64,000 bases of DNA, from the NCBI GenBank assembly GCA_965223955.1, contig OZ245029.1, positions 806,001-870,000 of the forward strand, written 5' to 3'. Source of the DNA: Bin75 sp965223955. GTDB taxonomy: Bacteria > Nitrospirota > Nitrospiria > Nitrospirales > UBA8639. Within the stretch, counting starts at the first letter, position 1; each line of letters opens with the position of its first letter. Both the position numbers and the translations under genes were made by a program. The notes under the pieces are model-generated. The model searched no databases and was not told where the DNA came from. It saw only the letters and a list, made by a program, of their open reading frames with translations. Shown one piece after another: positions 7,585-15,233 of this stretch.

Positions 7585-9054
7585 GTGCAAACACTCGAAA
7601 CACTGAACTTTGACAACACCTACGCCCGGCTACCCGAGGTCTTCTCTGAACGGGTGATGCCCACGGGTTTTGAAACTTCGCACCTGGTCAGTTTCAATCC
7701 TTCGGCCGCGGCCTTGATCGACCTGGACCCGGATCAAGCCAAGCGCCCGGAGTTCCATGAGGCCATGGGCGGCAAACTGCTCCTGACGGGCAGTGAGCCC
7801 ATTGCCATGCTGTATGCGGGCCACCAGTTTGGTCACTACGTATCGCCGCTTGGGGATGGGCGCGCGATTCTGTTGGGTGAAGTGCGCAATGGCCGCGGCG
7901 AGACATGGGACCTGCATCTGAAGGGTGCGGGGTTGACGCGCTTTTCCCGGGACGGTGATGGCCGGGCGGTGCTTCGTTCGACGATCCGGGAATACCTGTG
8001 TGGTGAGGCCATGCATGGATTGGGCATCCCGACGACCCGGTCCTTGTGCCTCATCGGCAGCGATGAAGCCGTGCTTCGGGAAAGCGTGGAGACCGGCGCG
8101 ATGCTCGTGCGCATGGCCCCGAGTCACGTCCGGTTCGGGACCTTTGAAGTCTTCTTTTACCGCCGTCAACATGATCACCTCAAGACCCTGGCCGATTACG
8201 TGCTGGCCCGGCATTTTCCGCATCTCGTCGACGGCTCGAATGCCTACGCGCGATTCCTGCGTGAGGTGGCTGAACGAACGGGCCGGCTGATTGCCCAATG
8301 GCAGGCCGTGGGCTGGGCGCATGGGGTCATGAATACCGATAACATGTCGATCCTCGGGCTGACCCTCGACTATGGGCCGTATGGCTTCATGGATGATTTC
8401 AACCCGGGGTTTGTTCCCAATCATTCGGACCATCATGGCCGGTATTCGTTTGAGAACCAGCCCGATATCGGCTATTGGAACGTCCGTGCGATTGCACAGG
8501 CACTTTCCCCGTTAATCGAGGAAGCCGACGTCCTTGGGGCCCCCGAAATCTATGAAGCCACCATGCAGCAGACCTATACGGACTTGATGCAAGCCAAGCT
8601 GGGGCTGCAAGAAGCCCGCGAAGGCGATGACAAGCTCCGGCGTGATGTGCTCGCACTCATGCACAGTAACCACTTGGACTACACGAATTTTTTTCGAGCG
8701 CTCGGGTCCTTCAACCAGGATGACCCTTCGGCAAACGAGCCTCTACGGGATCAGTTCCTTGATCGTGAAGGATTCGACTGGTGGGCGGATCGGTATCGCG
8801 CGCGGCTCAAATCCGAGCACAGCCTGGACGTCGAACGCAAGACGCGCATGGATGCCTGCAATCCCAAATATGTCTTGAGGAATTATCTTGTCCAGGTCGC
8901 GATTGAACAGGCGGCCCGGCACCGGGATTATTCCGAGATCGACCGCCTGCGGGAACTGCTGTGCCACCCGTTCGATGACCAACCCGAGATGAACGAGTAT
9001 GCCGCCCCGCCGCCGGATTGGGGAAAGCAGATCGTGGTGAGTTGCTCGTCGTAG
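7585..9054 (+). CDS. selO: SelO (YdiU/UPF0061) protein adenylyltransferase
   Basis: This 489-residue pseudokinase-fold enzyme transfers AMP from ATP to Ser, Thr or Tyr of proteins; in E. coli it acts in redox homeostasis. Family landmarks are all present: MLYAGHQFGHY, LGDGRA, LHLKGAGLTRFSRDGDGRAV, REYLCGEAMHGLGIPTTRSL, HGVMNTDNMSILGLTLDYGP and a C-terminal CSS. In some relatives a selenocysteine occurs near the end; here the codons are ordinary Cys-Ser-Ser. The start is a GTG with no strong ribosome-binding site, but it fits the family N-terminus. A broken copy of its 5' end lies at 4798-4917. Confidence 0.95.
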   Translation: MQTLETLNFDNTYARLPEVFSERVMPTGFETSHLVSFNPSAAALIDLDPDQAKRPEFHEAMGGKLLLTGSEPIAMLYAGHQFGHYVSPLGDGRAILLGEVRNGRGETWDLHLKGAGLTRFSRDGDGRAVLRSTIREYLCGEAMHGLGIPTTRSLCLIGSDEAVLRESVETGAMLVRMAPSHVRFGTFEVFFYRRQHDHLKTLADYVLARHFPHLVDGSNAYARFLREVAERTGRLIAQWQAVGWAHGVMNTDNMSILGLTLDYGPYGFMDDFNPGFVPNHSDHHGRYSFENQPDIGYWNVRAIAQALSPLIEEADVLGAPEIYEATMQQTYTDLMQAKLGLQEAREGDDKLRRDVLALMHSNHLDYTNFFRALGSFNQDDPSANEPLRDQFLDREGFDWWADRYRARLKSEHSLDVERKTRMDACNPKYVLRNYLVQVAIEQAARHRDYSEIDRLRELLCHPFDDQPEMNEYAAPPPDWGKQIVVSCSS

Positions 9055-9076
9055 CCGTGGGGTTTGCCCGTCTTCT

Positions 9077-9222
9077 GCCATTCTGAGCCGCAGGCGAAGA
9101 ATCTCTCCCTCAACCATCGAGCGCCTGGAAAAGCAGGTTGCTCCCTACACTATGTAGGTTGGATTAGCGTAGCGTAATCCAACAATTCCGTTTCTGTCGG
9201 GTTACGCTTTCGCTAACCCGAC
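9077..9222. repeat. Intergenic repeats between selO and the zinc peptidase gene
   Basis: Three repeats fill most of this gap. At 9077-9145 is a piece related to the CATTCTGA...GAAGAATCTC element whose fuller copy is at 10069-10150. It shares GAGCGCCTGGAAAAGCAG (GCACGCCTGG there). At 9158-9183 is the dyad GTTGGATT...AATCCAAC, and at 9196-9222 GTCGGGTT...AACCCGAC. The last two are variants of one family in tandem. The whole gene-free stretch 9055-9302 shows nothing else. Confidence 0.7.
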
Positions 9223-9302
9223 CTACGATGCTCTATACGCGGTGGTGCCACCCACTAGAGAAATTGTTATCCTGGAGTGGTCCGAGAGGGCAGTGAATCA
9301 CC

Positions 9303-9989
9303 ATGATACGAGGCATTCTTCTGTTACTCCTGATCATGGCCGTGTTGCTTGGGCCGCAGTTGTGGACCAAATGGGTCTTCAAGAAATATCGCGGTCATCG
9401 TGAGGACTATTCGGGGACGGGCGGTGAACTGGCCAGGCATTTGCTCGATCGCTTCGAGATGTCGCACGTGCAGGTCGAGACGACGGAACTCGGCGATCAC
9501 TATGACCCGCAGGCCAAAGTGGTCCGGTTGCTCCCGGATCACTATAACGGCAAATCGTTGACCGCGGTGACGGTCGCGGCGCATGAGGTGGGACACGCCA
9601 TTCAGGATCGAACCGGGTACGGGCCGCTGCACGAACGCACAAAACTCATCCGGTTGGCGCAAGGGGCGGAAAAGGCCGGGTCCTTTGTCATGCTCGGGAT
9701 TCCCATCGTCGCCGGGCTGACCCGTTCACCGGCCGGCGGCTTATTGGTGTTGCTGGCAGGGCTTGCCGTGATGTCCATGGGGGCGTTGGTGCATCTTGTG
9801 ACCTTGCCCGTGGAATGGGATGCCAGCTTTCGCCGGGCCCTTCCGATCCTCGAACAAGGCCGGTATATTTCGCCGAACGATATGGACGGGGCTCGAAAGA
9901 TTTTAACGGCTGCCGCACTGACGTACGTGGCGGCATCGCTGGGCGGGTTATTGAACATCTGGCGGTGGATCATGCTCATGCGGCGGTAG
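9303..9989 (+). CDS. YugP-like membrane zinc metallopeptidase
   Basis: The 228-residue protein begins with a hydrophobic helix (ILLLLLIMAVLLG) and has the zinc-binding motif HEVGH at residues 94-98. Two or three further membrane segments follow between residues 120 and 228. This is the layout of the YugP/PF04298 family, a membrane peptidase family related in motif to HtpX. Physiological substrates are unknown. The family's typical length is about 225 residues, so the gene looks complete. It stands alone between repeat-rich gaps. Confidence 0.88.
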   Translation: MIRGILLLLLIMAVLLGPQLWTKWVFKKYRGHREDYSGTGGELARHLLDRFEMSHVQVETTELGDHYDPQAKVVRLLPDHYNGKSLTAVTVAAHEVGHAIQDRTGYGPLHERTKLIRLAQGAEKAGSFVMLGIPIVAGLTRSPAGGLLVLLAGLAVMSMGALVHLVTLPVEWDASFRRALPILEQGRYISPNDMDGARKILTAAALTYVAASLGGLLNIWRWIMLMRR

Positions 9990-10068
9990 GGGTAAGTATA
10001 GAAGTTGAAGAAGCCTTGACCAACCTGCCTGTCTGATTGGTATGAAAATAACAGCAACCCTAGAAACT

Positions 10069-10150
10069 GTCATTCTGAACGAAGTGAAGAATCTCTCGCT
10101 CAACAACCGCACGCCTGGAAAAGCAGATCCTTCGCTTCGCTCAGGATGAC
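10069..10150. repeat. CATTCTGA/TCAGGATGAC interspersed repeat
   Basis: An imperfect dyad starts GTCATTCTGAACGAAGTG and ends CTTCGCTCAGGATGAC, with GAAGAATCTC inside. A degenerate copy lies at 9077-9145. Repeats of this type recur in many bacterial genomes. The surrounding gap 9990-10208 has no gene. Confidence 0.7.
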
Positions 10151-10208
10151 AACCTGGGACATTTTCAGACCTTGGTGTGCAGGCGATAACCCTGCATGAG
10201 GGATTCCC

Positions 10209-10445
10209 ATGGTCCTTAGAAAAAGAACATTATTGTTCGTAGGCGTGTTTCTCGCCTTGTGTTTGATTGCCGGTTGTGGCGGAGAGAGTCCGGAAAGCCT
10301 CTTCGAAACGGCGCAGTTTGAGGAACGGCAGACGAACGTTGCCCACGCCAGGGAATTGTATCAACGAATCATTCGCGAACATCCCGATTCGGAATGGGCA
10401 AAGAAAGCGAAGGAGCGGTTGGAGCAACCTGAGGCTTCGCAATAA
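10209..10445 (+). CDS. Small lipoprotein with one TPR-like helix pair
   Basis: The 78-residue product has a lipoprotein signal with lipobox IAGC at residues 20-23. After it comes a single tetratricopeptide-like unit (ESLFETAQFEERQ... LYQRIIREHPDSEWAKKAKERL). It resembles the repeat found in YbgF and BamD-type proteins, which pair such units with peptidoglycan or outer-membrane assembly factors. It is too short to assign a pathway. It is complete, with a typical signal, and stands just before the A+T-rich module. Confidence 0.7.
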   Translation: MVLRKRTLLFVGVFLALCLIAGCGGESPESLFETAQFEERQTNVAHARELYQRIIREHPDSEWAKKAKERLEQPEASQ

Positions 10446-10593
10446 ACAAGAAACATGACGGCTGAGTGAATGAGTTAATTGCGAAGGAAAATTCAGGGGC
10501 ATATACTGCGGAGCCCTAAACCTCTTCTGTGCAACATTCAACTTTATCATTCTTATGCTTAATTGGGTTACCTGAGGTTGCGGAGAAAAAATT

Positions 10594-11724
10594 ATGATTT
10601 CTTCCTATTATTACAATGGAAGACAATTTGACGAGTGGGATTTTCAAGAAACTGAGTTGAATAATGTAAACCTGATTGTTGGTGCATCTGGATCTGGTAA
10701 AACCAGATACCTGAATACAATTTTTAATTTTTCGAGTTCTATTGTCCATGGTCAACCATTTAGATATGGATATTGGAAGCTAACTGTAAAAACTGAAGAA
10801 TATGAATATGCTTGGGAATATGAGGGTGTAAAAATTGACGGTGAAAATCAAATCAAAAAGGAATTCGTCAAGCGTAGGCCAATAGATTCACAAGAGGCAT
10901 TTGAAAATCTGATTGACCGATCGCCTGATAACTTTGTTTTCTGTGGAACTAAGCTGCCAAAACTCCAGCCCGATAAGGCAGGAATCACTCTTCTCAAAGA
11001 GGAAGAGAAAATAAGGCCGCTTTATGAAACATTCTCAAAAGTGCAAATAAGAAAATTCCATGATGAAGGCTTAAAAGTTGCTCGTGACTTTCAGAATGTG
11101 CCCACGGAATTGGTCAAACTTATCAAATCAAAAGATGGAATGTTTGAATTATGGAAACAAGACCTCTGCCTAAATGCCAAAATGTTTGTTCTAAAGGAAA
11201 ACTTTCCCGAACAGTATAACTCGGTAATAGATGCATTTAGACAAATCTTTACTTCTATTAAAAAATGTGATGTTAGAGTTCTCGAAAAACCTCCCATCAA
11301 TATTCCAGTTGCAGGCGTTGTTCCTCTATTTTTTATAAAAGAAAAGAATATTGCTAGAGAGATCCCGTTACCTGAACTCTCATCAGGGATGCAAAAAGTC
11401 TTATTACTTATTTCCGACATTATTACTTTGCCAAAAGGTTCAATCTATATAATCGATGAATATGAAAACTCCCTTGGAATAAACGCCATTGATTTTCTCC
11501 CGGAATTTTTAGATGAGTATGGGGCAGGCATTCAATTTCTTGTTACGACTCACCACCCTTACCTGATTAACAACATGCCCATGAAAGCGTGGAAAGTCTT
11601 TCACAGAAATGGCTCAAAAGTGTCTATCAAAGGTGGTGAGGAGCTTGAAGCGAAGTATGGTAAATCAAAGCAAAAAGCTTTTGTTCAATTGCTTAACGAT
11701 CCATTTTATTCCGGCATCAATTAG
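10594..11724 (+). CDS. AAA/ABC-type ATPase of a two-gene candidate defence module
   Basis: The 376-residue protein has a Walker A motif GASGSGKT (30-37) and an ABC-like signature LSSGMQ (262-267). It also has a Walker B IYIIDEYE with Asp288-Glu289 and an H-loop THHPY (about 320). The insert between Walker A and the signature is long and variable, as in AAA_15/AAA_21 ATPases of the OLD, PARIS AriA, PtuA and AbiL type. The gene is far more A+T-rich than its neighbours (one 60-base row counted by eye has 20 G/C), a sign of transfer. One base separates its stop from the next start. I infer a phage-sensing or DNA-end-sensing ATPase that controls the TOPRIM-like partner. DNA repair or conflict roles are alternatives. 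Confidence 0.8.
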   Translation: MISSYYYNGRQFDEWDFQETELNNVNLIVGASGSGKTRYLNTIFNFSSSIVHGQPFRYGYWKLTVKTEEYEYAWEYEGVKIDGENQIKKEFVKRRPIDSQEAFENLIDRSPDNFVFCGTKLPKLQPDKAGITLLKEEEKIRPLYETFSKVQIRKFHDEGLKVARDFQNVPTELVKLIKSKDGMFELWKQDLCLNAKMFVLKENFPEQYNSVIDAFRQIFTSIKKCDVRVLEKPPINIPVAGVVPLFFIKEKNIAREIPLPELSSGMQKVLLLISDIITLPKGSIYIIDEYENSLGINAIDFLPEFLDEYGAGIQFLVTTHHPYLINNMPMKAWKVFHRNGSKVSIKGGEELEAKYGKSKQKAFVQLLNDPFYSGIN

Positions 11725-11725
11725 G

Positions 11726-12382
11726 ATGAATGTTTATTTGGTTGTAGAAGGTGATGGAGAGAAAAAAGTCTATGAGCATTGGGTTCCGCTGATTAATCCG
11801 AGTCTTAGTGTTGTTGAAAGTCTCAATGAAGTTCAACAAAATAACCTGTTAATTAATTCTGGAGGAGGCTATCCCAACTATTTCGAGGTGATTAAGAATG
11901 GGGTTGAAGACGTTGCTACGAATGAGCAGTTAGACAGGCTCGTCATAGCTATCGATTCGGAAGAAATGACGTATGAAGAAAAATGGCGGGAAATCGATGA
12001 ATTCGTAAAAAAACGTGGGAAAAGCCTTGATTACAAAATAATCGTTCAACATTTTTGTCTCGAAACTTGGGCGCTTGGCAATAAGGCCATAGCTTCAAGA
12101 AACCCAAAGGATATTCAGCTCCGCCAATATAGAAACTATTTCGACGTAGTGACGGAAGATCCCCAACTCCTGCCTGATTATCCAGAAGATAACCTAAACC
12201 GTTCTCAATTTGCAGAACGGTACTTGAGAAAGCTGTTGAACGAAAAATACAGCGGTCTTACTTATAAAAAAGGAAATCCCAAGCCTCTCTTACATCACAA
12301 GTATTTCAATGGGGTCAAAATGAGATTGGAAAAAACAGGACACATTGCAAGTTTCAAAGATTTTTTAGCTGCTTTTGTTTAA
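11726..12382 (+). CDS. TOPRIM-like (RloB/DUF4276-like) partner protein
   Basis: I start at the ATG one base after the ATPase stop, giving 218 residues; the open frame extends upstream only inside the ATPase gene. The N-terminus MNVYLVVEGDGEKKVY has the EGxxE pattern of TOPRIM folds with Glu8. A second acidic cluster, VIAIDSEE (Asp77, Glu79, Glu80), is where the DxD-type metal site should be. The middle has a conserved-looking CLETWALGN. Small TOPRIM-like proteins coded directly behind AAA ATPases act as effectors in PARIS (AriB) and related systems. The family assignment is by motif only. Low G+C matches the ATPase, so both moved together. Confidence 0.65.
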   Translation: MNVYLVVEGDGEKKVYEHWVPLINPSLSVVESLNEVQQNNLLINSGGGYPNYFEVIKNGVEDVATNEQLDRLVIAIDSEEMTYEEKWREIDEFVKKRGKSLDYKIIVQHFCLETWALGNKAIASRNPKDIQLRQYRNYFDVVTEDPQLLPDYPEDNLNRSQFAERYLRKLLNEKYSGLTYKKGNPKPLLHHKYFNGVKMRLEKTGHIASFKDFLAAFV

Positions 12383-12407
12383 AGCTACCTCCTCACACGA
12401 CCATTCA

Positions 12408-12713
12408 TTATGTTGCCAGTTTCCTAAGCACCGCCTCCGCTGGTGTTTCTAGTTTTTTCTTGCGGTTACATTCCAAACACGCCGGGACGGTGTTTCCCTT
12501 GGTCGATTTCCCGCCGCGGGCCAGGGGCACCACGTGGTCCATTGACAGTTGGTCCGGCTGAAACAGGTTGCCGCAGTAATGGCAGAGGCCTTTGTGGAGT
12601 TGCTGTTTCCACCAGGGCGTTCGTTTCAGTGCACGGGCTTTGTCCCGCTCTTTGCGAATCCGTTTGGCGGTTTCGGGGTCGGGGTCGATTTCGAAGTAGG
12701 GTTCGGGGGGCAT
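12408..12713 (-). CDS. HNH endonuclease
   Basis: The 101-residue protein has the HNH core with two zinc-knuckle Cys pairs: CHYCG, then MDHVVPLARGGK with the catalytic His, then the Asn of GNT, then CLECN. An acidic, then basic helix precedes it. Such small stand-alone HNH proteins nick or cut DNA and often belong to mobile or defence DNA. The gene is G+C-rich like the chromosome, unlike the ATPase pair that converges on it. It ends only 25 bp from that pair's stop. The HicB-like gene lies 5 bp upstream on the same strand, suggesting joint transcription. Confidence 0.88.
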   Translation of the reverse strand: MPPEPYFEIDPDPETAKRIRKERDKARALKRTPWWKQQLHKGLCHYCGNLFQPDQLSMDHVVPLARGGKSTKGNTVPACLECNRKKKLETPAEAVLRKLAT

Positions 12714-12718
12714 GAATT

Positions 12719-12931
12719 CTACCTCCCCCTGCCCCTCCTTACCCTTCGACTTCGCTCAGGGCAGGCAAAGGAGGGGAGTCGGAACTCTACCATCAAGTGA
12801 TAGGCATCTCTGATGTTTGTTTCTAACTTGTCCAAGGTTGCCCCTTGGCTGAATACGCCGGGAACTTCTTTGAGTTTTCCAATGTACCATTCGTCATCCA
12901 TCCAGTATTCAAGTGTAAAGTGTCTTTCCAT
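12719..12931 (-). CDS. HicB-like antitoxin-fold protein with repeat-derived C-terminus
   Basis: The first 50 residues (FTLEYWMDDEWYIGKLKEVPGV, then TLDKLETNIRDAYHLM) form a partial HicB/DUF1902-type RNase H-like fold that normally neutralises a HicA toxin. No hicA is visible within 1 kb on either side. The last residues (FACPERSRRVRRGRGR) are encoded by an inserted dispersed repeat (12742-12765), so the original C-terminus has been replaced. It may be an orphan antitoxin or a decayed gene. The full length is 70 residues. Confidence 0.65.
   Translation of the reverse strand: MERHFTLEYWMDDEWYIGKLKEVPGVFSQGATLDKLETNIRDAYHLMVEFRLPSFACPERSRRVRRGRGR
12742..12765. repeat. Dispersed repeat CCCTTCGACTTCGCTCAGGG, copy 1
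   Basis: The element lies inside the 3' end of the HicB-like gene, where it is read as CPERSRR. A second copy is at 33714-33737, just upstream of the WYL regulator gene. Insertion in a coding end shows that the repeat is mobile or was copied recently. Confidence 0.75.
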
Positions 12932-13031
12932 CTGCGCAACCTCTGTTTAACCTTGGGGGCAGGGATATGGCCTATGATATGAGTGTATAGAAGTTTCTTG
13001 AATTTTTCACGTGTCTTCTGCGCGTGCGCGG

Positions 13032-13862
13032 CTAGTCCAGAGCAAGCGTCAGGCATTTGGCGGAGCCGCCGGATTTGAGGAATTGGTCCAGGTCGAGGGG
13101 GTGGGGCGTGTAGCCGCGGTCTTTGAGCATGGCCGTGGTTTCCGGACATCCCGAAGGCAGCGCCACGTGACGTCCGACGCAGACGGCGTTGCATGCAAAG
13201 CGCGCGGCTTCGGCGTGGGGCACTACGATGCGTCGCCGCGCATCCACGCGGTCGGCGATCGCGGCCTGGGCATAGGTGTCGAACGCTGCCGGGTAGTACA
13301 GCAATTCGCCGCCGCTGAGCGGGCAGAAGCAGGTGTCCAGGTGATAGAACCGGCTCGTGACGAGTTCCAGCGGCAAAATTTCTTTGCCATAGACGTCGCT
13401 TAACACGCGATGGGCTTTGATGTCGCTGCGTTGCCGATACCCCCCGAACCAGGTATCGGGGAAGCCCAGCACGTCTCCCGCTCCTTCAAAATAACAATCT
13501 TCGTCCAGGAGGATCACGCGGTACCCGTGTTCTTTGAACCACCGCGCGAAGTGTTTCTCTTCTCCGCGTCGTTCCGGATGCCGGAACCGGCTGATGACGA
13601 CTGTGCCGTCATGCAGCAGGCCGGCATTGGCGGTGAACACCAGGTCGGGCAGGCCTGCAACCGGTGTCATCCGTTCGAGTTGGACGCCGGCGTCTTCTTC
13701 CAGCACGCGGGTGAGGGTCCGCCATTGGGCGTGGCTCGTGTCCTTGTCCACGGCATTGGAGAGCCGCATCCATGGGTTGATTTCGTACTGAATCCCGAAA
13801 TGATCCGGTGGGCAAACCAGGAGGCGTGCCACGGAGCCTGGTGAGAAATGCGGGCTACCCAT
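13032..13862 (-). CDS. Arginine dihydrolase/DDAH-like amidinohydrolase
   Basis: The 276-residue protein has the pentein fold of dimethylarginine dimethylaminohydrolases and arginine dihydrolases. Visible are LPDLVFTANAGL, the FEGAGDVL substrate loop, HLDTCFCPL with the catalytic His, and a C-terminal SGGSAKC with the nucleophilic Cys (about 270). It would convert arginine or a related guanidino compound to ornithine or citrulline plus ammonia. The start overlaps the upstream LOR/SDH gene by 8 bp; an upstream ATG at 13907 is possible but would lengthen the overlap. The neighbour is homologous to the C-terminal half of cyanobacterial AgrE/ArgZ, so the pair looks like the split form of that enzyme. 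Exact substrate is inferred. Confidence 0.82.
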   Translation of the reverse strand: MGSPHFSPGSVARLLVCPPDHFGIQYEINPWMRLSNAVDKDTSHAQWRTLTRVLEEDAGVQLERMTPVAGLPDLVFTANAGLLHDGTVVISRFRHPERRGEEKHFARWFKEHGYRVILLDEDCYFEGAGDVLGFPDTWFGGYRQRSDIKAHRVLSDVYGKEILPLELVTSRFYHLDTCFCPLSGGELLYYPAAFDTYAQAAIADRVDARRRIVVPHAEAARFACNAVCVGRHVALPSGCPETTAMLKDRGYTPHPLDLDQFLKSGGSAKCLTLALD

Positions 13863-15123
13863 GCCAGCCGAGTTCTTGCGCCAGTTGTCGAAGGAAGGAT
13901 GCCGCATCCATCACGAGGCCGATGGATTGGAAGCTGCCGCGGTCGCTGAGTTTGGTCGGAACGGCCGGGTTGATATCCACGCACACGGTGGGAACCTTCG
14001 CCGGCAAACAGTTGCCGGTGGCGATGGCGTGCAGCGTCGTCGCCACCAGTACCGCGAGCCCGACTCCCGGGAGGGCGGCGCGCATGGCCGTTTGCGCGTG
14101 TCTCGTGTCCGTGATGACGTCGGGCAGTGGCCCGTCGTCGCGAATGCTTCCTGCCAACACCATGTCGACGTGTTTGTGGACGCAGGAGGCGATGACTCCG
14201 TCCCGGATCAGCCCGGATTCCACCGCGCGCGTGAGGCTGCCGGCGTTCCGGACGCGGTTGATGGTGCGCAGGTGATGTTCATGGCCATGGGGGACGGCGC
14301 ACCCGGCGCGCAGGCCGTAGCCCAAGGACGTGCCGAACAGGCTGGCTTCCATGTCATGCGCGGCCAGGGCGTTTCCGCAAAACAGGACGTGAATGAAGCC
14401 GGCATCGATTAACCACGACAGGGCTTCCCGTCCTCCCGCATGGATGATGGCCGGGCCGCCGACGAACAGCACTTTGGTTCCAAGGTCGGGGTCGCAGGCG
14501 GTCTCGCCGTCCGTCCGTGCCGTTTGCCGGTTGTCACGAATCATCCGCATGCGCCTGGCCACGTCGGCGATCATCGGATGATGCGGCCGTTCCGAAGACA
14601 CGTCGGCTGCCATGAAGGCGAACGCGTCCCGTTCTTTAGGCCGTTCCAGCGGGAAGACCCGCACGCCGGTTCGGCCCGTGACGATGAGGTCACCGGCTTT
14701 CACTTCGGCCATGGGGACGGTGCGAGCGATCGGGGGGTCCGGGGTCACGCGAATGGCGACGTCCATTTCGATCGCTTCCACGTCGAGCCAGTGGTTGTTG
14801 AGGCGGAGTTGCGTCTGGAGGTGCGAGGTCGCATAAAACGCATCCGGCAACACGCCGTCTTTCGGGGCGGGTTCCAGGGTGCAATCGGCGGCGTGTTCGA
14901 CAACGGCCCCATGCGGTTGAATGGCGTGCAGGATGGCCGCAAGCCGTTGCGGGGAGTCGGCATGCACGGCGATCGTGGCCGAGGATGCGTCCTCTCGCGT
15001 GGCTCCGACGTGCATCTTGTTGATGGTGAAGGCGCCGCTTCTCTGGAGAATCGCGTCGAGCACCTTCGCCAGGATGAGCGAATCGATGATATGGCCTTCG
15101 AGTGTCACGGTTTCAGTCGCCAT
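13855..15123 (-). CDS. LOR/SDH-type protein (TIGR00300-like), probable ornithine cyclodeaminase
   Basis: I start at the ATG at 15123 (MATETVTLEGHIIDSL), giving 422 residues. The frame extends to 15252, but that part has no family character. The N-terminal domain (GHIIDSLILAKVLDAI, VGATREDASSATIAV) is the LOR/SDH domain once linked to lysine-ketoglutarate reductase. The C-terminal half has a nucleotide-binding region (VLFVGGPAIIHAGG, VCVDINPAVPTKL). Archaeal and cyanobacterial relatives form proline from ornithine, releasing ammonia. With the downstream dihydrolase it would route arginine to ornithine and proline. Function is inferred from the family and gene pairing. Confidence 0.8.
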   Translation of the reverse strand: MATETVTLEGHIIDSLILAKVLDAILQRSGAFTINKMHVGATREDASSATIAVHADSPQRLAAILHAIQPHGAVVEHAADCTLEPAPKDGVLPDAFYATSHLQTQLRLNNHWLDVEAIEMDVAIRVTPDPPIARTVPMAEVKAGDLIVTGRTGVRVFPLERPKERDAFAFMAADVSSERPHHPMIADVARRMRMIRDNRQTARTDGETACDPDLGTKVLFVGGPAIIHAGGREALSWLIDAGFIHVLFCGNALAAHDMEASLFGTSLGYGLRAGCAVPHGHEHHLRTINRVRNAGSLTRAVESGLIRDGVIASCVHKHVDMVLAGSIRDDGPLPDVITDTRHAQTAMRAALPGVGLAVLVATTLHAIATGNCLPAKVPTVCVDINPAVPTKLSDRGSFQSIGLVMDAASFLRQLAQELGWHG

Positions 15124-15233
15124 AGGTTTATTGTACACCCATGGGAGGCGCAGGCCGTTGCCTCTCTCCGTCGTGGTTCGGGCAAGGGCAAATTCTTCTG
15201 GTGACGGTTCAGGGTGGGTGGTATACTGACAGA

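Noticed and set aside
7421..7606. 61-codon frame between the second lipoprotein gene and selO
   Set aside because: No ribosome-binding site, no similarity, and it overlaps the selO start in another frame.
12408..12713. HNH gene as a third member of the ATPase/TOPRIM module (Septu-like)
   Set aside because: It is on the opposite strand, G+C-rich like the chromosome and paired with the HicB-like gene, so joint function is not supported.
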